NCBI GenBank assembly: GCA_036346275.1
Contig: CM070722.1
Coordinates: 24,327,336 to 24,391,335 of the forward strand
Length of the DNA: 64,000 bases
Direction: 5' to 3'
DNA from: Otatea glauca
Taxonomy: Eukaryota; Streptophyta; Magnoliopsida; Poales; Poaceae
Shown: piece after piece, positions 55,040-64,000 of the stretch
Position numbering within the stretch: the stretch's first letter is position 1
Layout: each line of letters begins with the position of its first letter
Translations under genes and position numbers: made by a program
Notes under the pieces: generated by a model
What the model saw: the letters and a program-made list of their open reading frames with translations, nothing else
The model's database searches: none
What the model was told of the DNA's origin: nothing

Positions 55040-58000
55040 TGTAACACCCTAATTTTTGCTCTAATTTAAATTTTAGAGTATTTTTGATTTTTTTGAATTT
55101 TTGGGAATTTATTTAAGTTTATTTGGATTTATTCAAATAGGACTTTTCTTGAAAACAATTAAATAATAGAAAAGTTTTTGCAAAGTTTTATTGCAAATAT
55201 TTTAATGGAATTCCAAACATCTCAAAGTAATTTCTGGAATTTTTCTGCTATTTTAAAAGCTCCAAATGATTTAATTGAATTTCTAGAATTATTTTAAATG
55301 TGAAATGATTTAAAATTAGATGAACGAATGGGCCGAGTCCATTATTGTGTGTCGCCGCCCAACCGCTGCCGAAACCTAGCGCCGCTTTCACCCAAGTCGT
55401 CCGATCCGGATCAAGCGCTGTGAGTCGCGCCACGTCGCTGCATCGTGAGCCTTGGATCGTCGCCGACGGACGCGCAGGATTGCGCCACGTCACTTCGTCC
55501 TGCGAGATCGCCGGAGACGTGGGCTTTGATGGCCGTGATTCCGCCGCGATTCGCGCACGCCGAGGCAGCCCTTAAGTCCCCATTGATGGCGTCGTGCGAG
55601 ACCTTCACGCCGCGTCTTTTGACTCTCGACGCACGCCGAGACCCTCTCTAGCGCCTAAGCGAGCTCCCGAAGGATTGCGTCTTTGTGTCGCCGCGTTTTT
55701 CGCCGTTTACTTCGCGCGGTTTTCTCTGCCGTCGCCAAGGTCACCGGAGTAATCCTTCCGCCAAGCCGCGTCGAACGAGCCACTTCATCACGCCGGAGAA
55801 GCCCGTAGCGTCGTGGGTCGCGTCATCTTCCTCAACTCCGTGACCTTTTCTTCTGCGCCATTGCCGCCTTCACCGAAGCCGTCGTCCGTCAGATCTTCAT
55901 CGCACGCTTACGGTTCGCCCACGTAATTTTTGTTTGTGTTCTTCTAGAGTAGATCTGCATGCGTTAGATCGGATTGAGCGGTAGAGATTAGATCTAGTCT
56001 CGTAACTTGGTTACATCTCACCGTTGGATCTTTGGTGTACGCGTAGGATTGAGCCACGTCGCGCCATGTATAGTCGCGACTCCGTAACTGAGCCGTTGGA
56101 TCGAATCGAGCGGTTGAGTTCGGATCTGGTTTTGCCCTAGGATCGCGCCATTCAAATTTGAGCGCTTGGCGGTGATAGCGCCGCACCTCCAACCAATCGC
56201 GTCGCGGCGCGTGTTTCCTTTGACCGGCGTGACCAATCTCGGCCGTTGATTTCAAGCGAGCCGTTGCGATTGCGCCGCGTGTCGCTGCGATCCGGCGCCG
56301 CCGAGTCGCGCGTGCGTTGGCCGTTGGATCAGGGGACCGTTCGATGCATGACGCGTGGTCGCGGCGGAAATCGGCGTCGCCGAGCCGCGCGAGCATAGGA
56401 TCGACCGCTGATTTTAGCGAACGGTCTAGATTTTGCCGCGTGGCTGCACGTTTCGTGAACCAAGTCCACGGTGGACGAGCGAGCCGAACCGTGGACCGGT
56501 CCATAGACCGAACGACATGGCGACCTGCGGCGTGCCGCGTGTCGGTGCCGTCGGCGATGATGTCATAAATATTTTTGTATATAAAATATTTCGACCAAAT
56601 TCTTTTCTCTTGGCCGTCATCATGGCGCGTGCTAACGTCACAAAAGCGAATTTCGATTATAAAAATAATTCAGAAAAATCGGATTTTCTTAATTTACGTA
56701 TTTTGATTTTATTCAAACTTCAAATAACTATAACTTTGGCATTTTAACTCGGATTTGGGTGATTCAAATTTCTAAAAATTCATAAAATTGTGAGCTATTT
56801 AATGGAAAATTTTATTTGAATTTTTGAGGTCATTTAGTCTTCTGTATTAGCTATTTATTGCATATTTTGTTTGCGCGTAGACGCAAATTTGCTTAGGAAA
56901 GTTTCGAGGAGAATTCGTCGCTCAAGACCAAGTTTCGAAACAAGACCAGCAACTCTTTGAAGGCAAGTGATGCTTTGATAATTTTGATCCCAGGTTTTTA
57001 AAATGTAGTTTATGCTTTGAAACTATGCATGCTTATTTATTTAAAATGAATTTAAATTGATTCGGGATAATGTAGTTAATCAACCCATTTTGTTATGCCA
57101 CCTTAAATTATTAATTATATGCCCTAAATCATTGTCACCCTAAGTTTGATTATATTAGTTGGATGTTAATATTGTGCCAACACGGGAGGCTAGACCGTGA
57201 GTAGATGCTTAGCCTTGCAACGAATCATGAGTGATCTTTCGGAAAAATGCTACAATACTGATTAAAGACATTGAATGTATTTTGAAAAGTGGTGTGATGA
57301 TGCCACATGATGAGATTGAGGTACAACGACTGTGTGGTTCCTGCATCGATGTTGAGTTATTCTTGGCATGTGTTGCACAATAATCAACTAGGTGGGAAAT
57401 GATTTAGATGGGGCAAGTGGCAAGAGGTGTGTGCACAGTGGGCCTGTGTGGCTTTGGGTTGATGAGTGATGTGAGTCTGTGTGCTACATTGGGGCGTGTG
57501 CCATTGTTGAGTGTTGGAAGTCTTGCCTTGGTCAGTTAAGGACTTCACCTTGCAAGCCTTTGATCTGAGTCACCCGTACAACCACATGTCTGATATGGGA
57601 CAGACCTAGTTGACTAGGGTTCTGATATCTTTCCTCTGATACCTCGGGGTGACAAGACACGTGGGTGTATCTGTATGGGGAGCGCACTGTGCTACGGCTT
57701 GGTGCCCATCCAACGGTGATTGGCCGGTCCTATACTTGGCTCTGTGTGGGAAGTGATAGTGAAGGCAATATCGGAGAGGTTCTTTGGTTAAGGTAGAAGT
57801 TCCTGAAAAGCTTTGTTGCGGACAATCACCTGTGTGGTGAGCGGCTGTATCTTGTGGGTAAAGTGTACAACCTCTGCAGAGTGTCAAACTATTCGAATAG
57901 CCGTGCTCACGGTATTGAGCATTGCTCGGGATTCTGATCAAGGGTAGATTTTCATAAACAAAATGTGGGAAGGGTGGCTGTGTGCCAAGTGTTAAAAATG

Positions 58001-58591
58001 AACTGTTAAGGCTGTGTGCCGAGAATCTTCGAAGAAAAACCATTTGAAGAAATTAGTATTACTTATAACTGTTCCAATGCTTTAATCTAATTAAGATATT
58101 GGTTTAAAATTGCTGTTTGATGCAAAAGAACCATTTAAGCCAACCCTTTGGAATAAGCTTTGCATGTAGTAATAGCACTGCATTCTATGCATTACTTGTT
58201 GAGTGCCTTGTGTACTCACCCCACCTTGCTTTTCAACCCCAACATCGGTGGAGGAGACTACACCGGCTTGGGAGGAGGAGTACAATGAGGATACGAACAA
58301 CTAGGGGCAAGCCCAATCGGTTACTGTGGCAAGATGAAGGCTTCCACGACCTTTACTTATGTTCCGCTGCTATTTCTTTACTTTGAATAATGTAAGCCCT
58401 GTGTGGCTGACTTATCTGTAAGGAGACCATAAGGTCGTACAACTCGATTTATATACATGTTTGCACTATTTATTCTTATATCTTTGTGAATGTCTGTAAT
58501 GTGCAACCCTGTATGACTTTGTGTGCTAGCGTGATCCTGGACTGGCACAGAATACACAGAGGGTTCGGATTTGCAGATTCGGGTCCCGACA
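55040..58591 (+). mobile_element. 3.55-kb Ty3/gypsy solo LTR inside Tat RT
   Basis: TGTAACACCC..GGGTCCCGACA with a perfect 5-bp target duplication CCTGC (55035-55039 and 58592-58596). Its termini match the chromovirus LTRs at 30.9 and 38.8 kb (same ends, same ctctgcagagtgt..aactattcgaatag and actgtgtgcactagcgtgatcctgg-type blocks), but the middle is diverged, so it is a related family. The closest relative is the minus-strand LTR at 63190. A GC-rich segment at 55320-56560 gives open frames without coding signal. It contains no internal domain. Confidence 0.93.
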
Positions 58592-58596
58592 CCTGC

Positions 58597-59660
58597 TGAG
58601 TGCGGCCATGCATCCTGTAAGCTTCTGGACGTCCTTTTGGCAAGTCGGCGGTTTCATTTTCGATATGGCCCTGATCTTCTCTGGGTTGGCCTCGATGCCT
58701 CGCTATGATACGATAAACCCGAGCAGTTTACCCGAAGATACTCCGAAAACATACTTCTCGGGATTAAGCTTCATGTTAAAAACCCAAGACTCTCGAATGT
58801 CTCGGTCAGGTCGGCAATAAGGTCCTTCCTTTCTCTAGACTTCACCACAACATCATCCACGTATACTTCCACATTGCGCCCGAGCTGGGCATGAAAACAC
58901 CGCTGTATTGCGCGCTGATACGTTGCACCAACACTTTTCAATCCGAACGCCATCGTGGTATAGCAAAAGGCTTCGAAAGGCGTGATAAATGAAGTTTTGA
59001 TGTGATCTTCAGCTTGTATGCGAATTTGGTGGTATCCTGAGTAGGCATCGAGAAAACTCAGAATTTCGCTCTCGGCGGTCGAGTCAACCACCTGATCAAT
59101 TCGAGGTAACCCAAAGGGGTCCTTCGGGCATGCCTTATTGAGATCAGTATAATCAACGCACATGCGCCCAGTTTTATTCTTCTTTTGTACTAATACAGGG
59201 TTAGCCAACCAATCGGGATGATACACCTCTTTGATAAAACCTGCAGCTAAAAGCTTGGTGATCTCCTGCTTGATGACGGACCGGAGCGAATCGCCAAAGT
59301 CTTTGCTTGATTGGCTTTGCCTTTTCGTCGACGTGCAGTGAATGCTCGATCACCTCCCTTGGAACACCCGGCATGTCAGATGGTTTCCAGGCAAAGATGT
59401 CCTTGCTAGCCTGGAGAAAGGATACGAGCGCGCCTTCCTATTTGTCCTCGAGCCTTATCCCGATCAAAGTCATCTTAGACGGATCGGACGGGTCAAGAAT
59501 GATTCTCTTGGTTCCTTCGCCGGGCTTCATACTTGACGTGGCCTGCTTCTTGGACAGAACGTCGACTTCTTCCCGCAGCGTAGCGGCTTCTGCCTGGATT
59601 TTCTTTGTCTCGGCGGTCGCCTCCTGCAACTCAGCAAGTTCATGGTTCTCTCGGTCGCAT
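58597..59660 (-). pseudogene. Tat RT 5' part, upstream of the solo LTR
   Basis: From the right: coiled segment ELQEATAETKKIQAEAATLR (59630), DPSDPSKMTLIGIRLEDK then TAG, and KDIFAWKPSDMPGVPREVIE (59390). After a shift near 59300 come EVYHPDWLANPVLVQKKNKT, RMCVDYTDLNKACPKDPFGL, SFLDAYSGYHQIRIQAEDHI, ATYQRAIQRCFHAQLGRNVE and VYVDDVVVKSRERKDLIADL. The catalytic YVDD is intact. Another shift near 58795 precedes the insertion point at GCMAALS. Confidence 0.85.
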
Positions 59661-59668
59661 TGCAAGGA

Positions 59669-60412
59669 TTACTTGATGTCGTTGCGGACCGTGATGACGC
59701 GTTTGGGTCCCTGCATCTTCATCACCAGATAGGTGTAGTGTGGGACGGCCATGAATCTATCCAGACCGGGCCTTCCCAAGATAGCGTGGTACGCTGTCTC
59801 TAAATCGGCCACCTCGAAACTTATGTACTCGGTCCGGTAGTTGTCCTTGGTGCCGAAAGTGACGGGCAAAGAAATCTGCCCGAGTGGAAACGAAGAAGCC
59901 CCAGGGATCACTCCGTGGAACGGCTGAGTGCTCGGCCTTAGCTCGGAGCGTGGAATGTTCATATCGTCGAGGGTTTTGGTGAACAGGACATTGAGCCCAC
60001 TCCCGCCATCGATCAAGACCTTCCTTAACTTCACGCTGCGAATAATAGGGTCAAGCACTAGAGGGAACTTACCCGGATGTAGAACCCGGTTGGGGTGATC
60101 CGAGCGGTCAAAGGTGATCGGTACCTCGGACCATTTTAAATACTTGGGAGCTGCTGGTTCCACCGCATTGATCTCCCGAATGGTAAGCTTTTGCTTCCGC
60201 TTGGACTCGTATTCGGTGGAGCCCCCATAAATGTAATTCAGCTCGAGCTCGGGCTCCTGAAAATCGTCCTCACCAGGAGGGTCCTTCTTCTTGGCGGCCT
60301 CATCCTTCGCTGGAGCTGGTTGCCTATGGCTTTCAAGCGCAAAACGCTTCAGAGTGAAGCAGTCCTTGGCCGCATGCTTTTCCTTTTGGTGGAAAGGGCA
60401 GATCGCCTCCAT
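59669..60412 (-). pseudogene. Tat protease with upstream zinc knuckle, right copy
   Basis: Starts EAICPFHQKEKHAAKDCFTL, a Cys/His knuckle at the gag-protease border. It then reads NYIYGGSTEYESKRKQKLTI, WSEVPITFDRSDHPNRVLHP and KVLIDGGSGLNVLFTKTLDD with an intact DGGSGLN active site, and closes with YHAILGRPGLDRFMAVPHYT and MQGPKRVITVRNDIK before TAA. The stop is in frame with the following segment and fits CAA to TAA. At 248 codons it is the best preserved stretch of this polyprotein. Confidence 0.85.
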
Positions 60413-60448
60413 GACAAAATTATAGTCGGGTGCCTCCCTCCGTGGGGC

Positions 60449-62059
60449 TCAGGGCCGGTCACGGTCGGTTACTGCGACCAGCTCCTCGCCTTTCCGCTTC
60501 TTATCTCTGTGCTTGGAGGACTCAGGCTTGTCGCCTTTGTTCTTCTTCTGCGGGCGATACTCTTGGCGCTCGGCCAGGGCGTCCGAGGCCGTGGCGTAGC
60601 GATCGGTCAGCGCAAACATCTCCTTCACTGAGGTTGGGGGTTTCTTGGACATTTTCTTGATTAGATCAGGATCACTTACCCCTTTTTGGAAGGCCGCCAC
60701 TACCACCGCTTCAGACATGTCCCTGACGGTGTTCTTCTTCTGCATGAAACGCCGAATGAAATCTCTCAGCGTCTCGTCCTTCTTCTGGTGAAGCTGATAT
60801 AGGTCCCACGGGGTGCCAGGCCTCTCGTAGGTTCCCTGGAAGTTCACGATAAACTGATCGCAAAGGTCGCTCCAGAAATCCACCGAGTTTGCCGGAAGTC
60901 CTGTGAGCCATGCTTGAGTCGAGGGGGTGAGATTGACTGGCAGATAATTCGCCATTACGTTCTGGTTTCCTCCATCTGCTTTGTCCGCCAGGGCGTAGAC
61001 CTGCAGCCAAGCTTTCGGATCTCGCTCCCTATCAAACTTTACGATGCCCTTGGGGTTGAAACCTTCGAGCCAAACCACTCGGCGCAACCGAGAAGTGAAC
61101 GCTCAGATCCCGTCAATAGATCTCTCGTCATGATGAGAGGGAGACCGGCGTGGCGAGCCTCTGACTCGGCGATTGTCTTCAACGTGCCGGGGCGGAGTTC
61201 GACGCGGCGAGCTCATGGCTCGACGGTCGTCGTTGTTCCGACCCCGGCGATGATAGTCTCTATGGTCGTCGCGGTCGTCGTACCTCTGATCACTTCGTCG
61301 ATCACGGCCGGTGCCGAAACGCTCGTAGTCGTCGCGGCGCCCGCGTCGCTCTTCTTCGTCCCGCTCCTGCCGTCTGGCGGTGATGTCTTGGCGGAGGTCG
61401 CGGTTGATAATTCGGTGAGCATCGTCGAGTGGTGGCGTATGGCGCTGACTGCCGGTATTCCGACTGGTTGCAGTCCGACTGCTGGCGACACGAGCAGCCG
61501 TGTGGGAGCGCGAGTGCACTTCACCTACCGGCTTTTCTTGATTCTGCTGGATTGCTGTCGCCGTCACCATGGCCTTGATCTGGGCCACGATCGGGGCCGT
61601 CGGGCTGTTCGATGCAATCATCGGGTCCAGCGTGTTGAGAAGCGTCTTGGAGGCGACGACGTTCTGCATCAGCGTGCAGAAGACGGATTGGTCTCCCAAC
61701 CTGGACTGCAGGATGTCCTCGCGGACATTGCGGCCGCGCGATCGAAGAGATCGCGCCTGCACCTCCTTACCCTTACGAAGGCGATCTTCCTCCGCAGCCT
61801 CTTGGTCTTCTTGATGGAGATCGGTCCTCTGCTCCTCGATCGCGAAGACGCCATGAAAATCGAAGCAGTTCCTCACAATGCCGATCGTTTTTCGGGTGAG
61901 TCGAGCGCATACCCGAGATGGGTTGGCTCGATCTTCACGATTGGATCGCTTTGGACGAGCGGACAAGCTCTCGCGCAGATCCGCGACGAAATCCAGACTT
62001 TCGAAGCGGAAGGCCTGGCCAGAGATGAAAGTGGCGATGAATCCGCCGATTGCTGCCAT
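60449..62059 (-). pseudogene. Tat gag, right copy, two in-frame stops
   Basis: M at 62059 opens MAAIGGFIATFISGQAFRFE. A basic/acidic linker follows, rich in Arg and Asp (RRGRRDDYERFGTGRDRRSD, about 61330), to a TGA at 61103. In the same frame come VVWLEGFNPKGIVKFDRERD, PKAWLQVYALADKADGGNQN, SDLCDQFIVNFQGTYERPGT and LRDFIRRFMQKKNTVRDMSE, the retrotransposon gag core, then KKNKGDKPESSKHRDKKRKG and a TGA at 60449. Both TGAs lie in a frame that stays open on each side and could come from CGA. A long + strand frame (60914-62083) is only its shadow. Confidence 0.85.
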
Positions 62060-62089
62060 CGAGTCTGTAGGAAAAGATTATAGCGCTCC

Positions 62090-62108
62090 CCCTACCTGGT
62101 GCGCCAAC
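62090..62108 (-). other. Primer binding site of right Tat element
   Basis: Minus strand GTTGGCGCACCAGGTAGGG, directly adjoining the LTR end ..GTCGACA. The left Tat element has the same site with GTGC for GCAC in the middle. Confidence 0.75.
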
Positions 62109-62591
62109 TGTCGACTTTTGTAGCCAGCAATAAAATTATGGGGTAGGCGCTAGATCTCAAACTCGAAGGTCACACAAGAGAAGGGGTTAGACAGGTTCAG
62201 GCCCTCAGTGATGGAGGTAATACCCTAATCCTGTGTGCTGTGCTCTGAGGCTTGATTCTTTGATTGGATGATCGGATCCCCATGAGGTTACCCGCCCTCT
62301 CCCTTATATACTAGGGGCGGGGCGGCTTACAGAGTCCTGATCGGTTAGGAGATTCCGATCGGTTATTAGATTCTAGTCGGTTACAGGATAGAGTTTACAT
62401 CTTTGTCTACCCTATTAACGACTCGGATTACAACTGTATCTTTTATATCTAAATATACATAACTGTCTATAGGATGTGCCCCCTCTTCCATACGGCAGCA
62501 AGGCTTGGTGCGGGGCACAGCCCTTGGGTCTGTCTTCTCCTCAGGTGACGTTGGGCCGGTAATGGAGATACCTGGTTTCATATATTCCACA
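62109..62591 (-). repeat. 5' LTR of right Tat element
   Basis: Minus-strand TGTGGAATATATGAAACC to GTCGACA, 483 bp, much shorter than the left Tat LTR, so the two belong to different families. Flank bases 62592-62596 read cctat; the matching duplication cannot be checked because the other end is lost. Repeated (ga)tcggtta words occur at 62340-62385. Confidence 0.8.
62303..62310 (-). promoter_or_regulatory. LTR promoter TATA box
   Basis: Minus strand TATATAAG followed by ggagagggcgggt, about 195 bp before the LTR end. Confidence 0.75.
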
Positions 62592-63189
62592 CCTATGGTT
62601 AACTTACATGAGTATGCATCGCAAGGCTGAATAACAAATTAAATTGCAGTGGAATAAAAACGTAGATAAACTCCTTAGTATACCACAGGCAACTGACAAG
62701 GCTTACACCCTAAACATTTGTTTCCTCTTGATACTCCTCCTCCAGCATAAATATAGACTCCTCAACTAGTGATGTTGTTGGTGGCAAGGGTGAGTACATA
62801 AAGCACTCAACAAGTTGTGCACAGAATGCAATTTCTAACATAATTATATGCAAGGCTAATTCCAAAGGAATGGCTAACAAGGCTATTTTGCAATAAAGCA
62901 GCTTTTATGAACAAGTACAATAAATAAAGTGTAAAGACAGTAAAACAAATAACAGTAATAGATAGATTCAGCATTTCTCAAGTAAACCGAGTTTCCAATC
63001 CTAAATGAAGTTTCCAACCTCCCATGGCAACCTGCCATCCATCCCAAGTTTTATTTTGCAAAATTCTAACCCTTAACTGTAATTCCCGAGCATTGCTCAA
63101 TACCGCAAGCACGACTATTCGAATAGATTTACACTCTGCAGAGGTTATGCACTTTACCCACACGACACGATATTCTTCTTGTGCCTCGC
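62592..63189 (-). repeat. Older gypsy LTR fragment
   Basis: Parallels part of the LTR at 63190-64000 in the same orientation: gggtgagtaca..aag.gctcaacaagt at 62800 versus 63556, and gctcaataccg, actattcgaatag and actctgcagaggtt at 63090-63145 versus 63860-63915. It is more diverged. The Tat element ends at its left edge and the younger LTR starts at its right edge, so both probably inserted into it. Confidence 0.7.
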
Positions 63190-64000
63190 TGTCGGGACCC
63201 GATTCTGCAAATCCGGACCCTCTGTGTATTCTGTGCCAGTCCAGGATCACGCTAGCACACACAGTCATACAGGGATGCACATCACAGACATTCACGAAGA
63301 TATAAGAATAAATAGTGCAAACATGTATATAAACCGAGTTGTACGACCTTATGGTCTCCTTACAGATAAGTCAGCCACACAGGGCTTACATTATTCAAAG
63401 TAAAGGAATAGCAATGAACATAAATAAAAGGTCGTGGAAGCCTTCATCTTGCCACGAACAACCGATCGGGCTTGCCCCTAGTTGCTCGCATCCTCGATGT
63501 ACTCTTCCTCCCATGGTGTAGACTCCTCCACCGATGTTGGGTTTGATAAGCAAGGTGGGGTGAGTACACAAGGCGCTCAACAAGTAATGCACAAAATGCA
63601 GCGCTATTACTATATGCAAAACTTATTCCAAAGGGTTGGCTTAAGTGGTTCTTTTGCATCAAACAGCAATTTTAAACCAATATCTTAATTAGATTAAAGC
63701 ATTGAAACAGATATAAGTAATACTAATTTATTCAAATGGTTTTTCTTCGAAGATTCTCGGCACACAGCCTTAACAGTTCATTTTTAACACTTGGCACACA
63801 GCCACCCTTCCCATATTTTGTTTATGAAAATCTATCCCTCGACTGTAATCCCCGAGCAATGCTCAATACCGTGAGCACGGCTATTCGAATAGTTTTGACA
63901 CTCTGCAGAGGTTGTACACTTTACCCACAAGATACTGACCGCCACCACATGTGATTGACCGCAACAAAGCTTTTCAGAACTTCTACTTTAACCAAAGAAC
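63190..64000 (-). repeat. Gypsy LTR, running off the window
   Basis: Starts tgtcgggacccg (complement of the LTR 3' end) and follows the 3.55-kb solo LTR at 57780-58591 closely in reverse (for example gtgtgccgagaatcttcgaagaaaaaccattt and ggcaagatgaaggcttccac regions). About 811 bp are inside the window. Whether it is a solo LTR or an end of a full element cannot be told. Confidence 0.88.

Larger units (their letters stand above)
51823..62591 (-). mobile_element. Ty3/gypsy Tat retrotransposon, right copy, minus strand
   Basis: From the right: 5' LTR (62591-62109), PBS, gag, protease, RT, RNase H and integrase ending at 52726, then the C-terminal end of an antisense ORF on the + strand (to 52470). 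The rest of that ORF and the 3' LTR are missing at the junction with the Sirevirus near 51822. A 3.55-kb gypsy solo LTR splits RT. It has fewer indels than the left copy; most stops fit C-to-T changes. Excluding the insert, about 7.2 kb remain. Confidence 0.85.

Noticed and set aside
55345..56568. Several 65-190-codon frames in the solo LTR
   Set aside because: GC-rich LTR sequence, no family similarity, and absent from the related LTRs.
60914..62083. 389-codon + strand frame over the right Tat element
   Set aside because: Exact shadow of minus-strand gag, which has clear gag-core motifs.

Overview
The window looks like nuclear DNA of a grass. One host gene with short GT-AG introns lies at the left, and the rest is a stack of nested LTR retrotransposons of lineages typical of Poaceae: Ty3/gypsy Tat (RIRE2/Retand-like), Ty3/gypsy chromovirus (Tekay-like) and Ty1/copia Sirevirus-like. 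No rRNA, tRNA, CRISPR array or prokaryotic gene was seen. The species cannot be named from sequence alone.

Layout. 1-4.4 kb: the last six exons of a LON-domain (LONRF-like) protein gene on the + strand, with a MULE-type element (9-bp target duplication) in intron 2 and a decayed copy of exon 3 in intron 3. 4.4-14.7 kb: flank with a diverged second copy of the LON 3' flank (4.6-5.0 versus 12.0-13.5 kb), a hAT-like element (8-bp target duplication), a small membrane-protein ORF, a Tat-type LTR fragment with a plant-mobile-domain ORF, MITE-like DNA, a degenerate short repeat array and a TIR element. 14.7-27.4 kb: a copia RT scrap, then a + strand Tat element with 5' LTR, PBS, decayed gag-pol, tandem repeats and an antisense ORF with its own TATA box; no 3' LTR was found. 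27.4-43.6 kb: Sirevirus-like non-coding DNA, then a 3.46-kb copia solo LTR (TSD GACCC) split by a 10.7-kb Tekay-like chromovirus with two LTRs, PBS, PPT and TSD GCTCA. 43.6-51.8 kb: a minus-strand Sirevirus lacking its 5' end, with a 1.68-kb solo LTR inside it (TSD GAACA). 51.8-62.6 kb: a minus-strand Tat element with 5' LTR, gag, pol and antisense ORF, its RT split by a 3.55-kb gypsy solo LTR (TSD CCTGC). 62.6-64.0 kb: two more minus-strand LTRs of that gypsy group, one running off the end.

Interplay. Nothing looks able to move by itself: every gag-pol set has stops, frameshifts or lost catalytic residues. Three solo LTRs with perfect 5-bp duplications show repeated removal by LTR-LTR recombination. 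The most unusual signals are a family of more than twenty short inverted repeats in the 3.46-kb copia LTR, which share an invariant TGTGT loop while their stems vary and stay self-complementary, and a bias of small indels in the Tekay-like element towards CAG/CTG sites, which may be a footprint of CHG methylation on base calling or a real mutational process.
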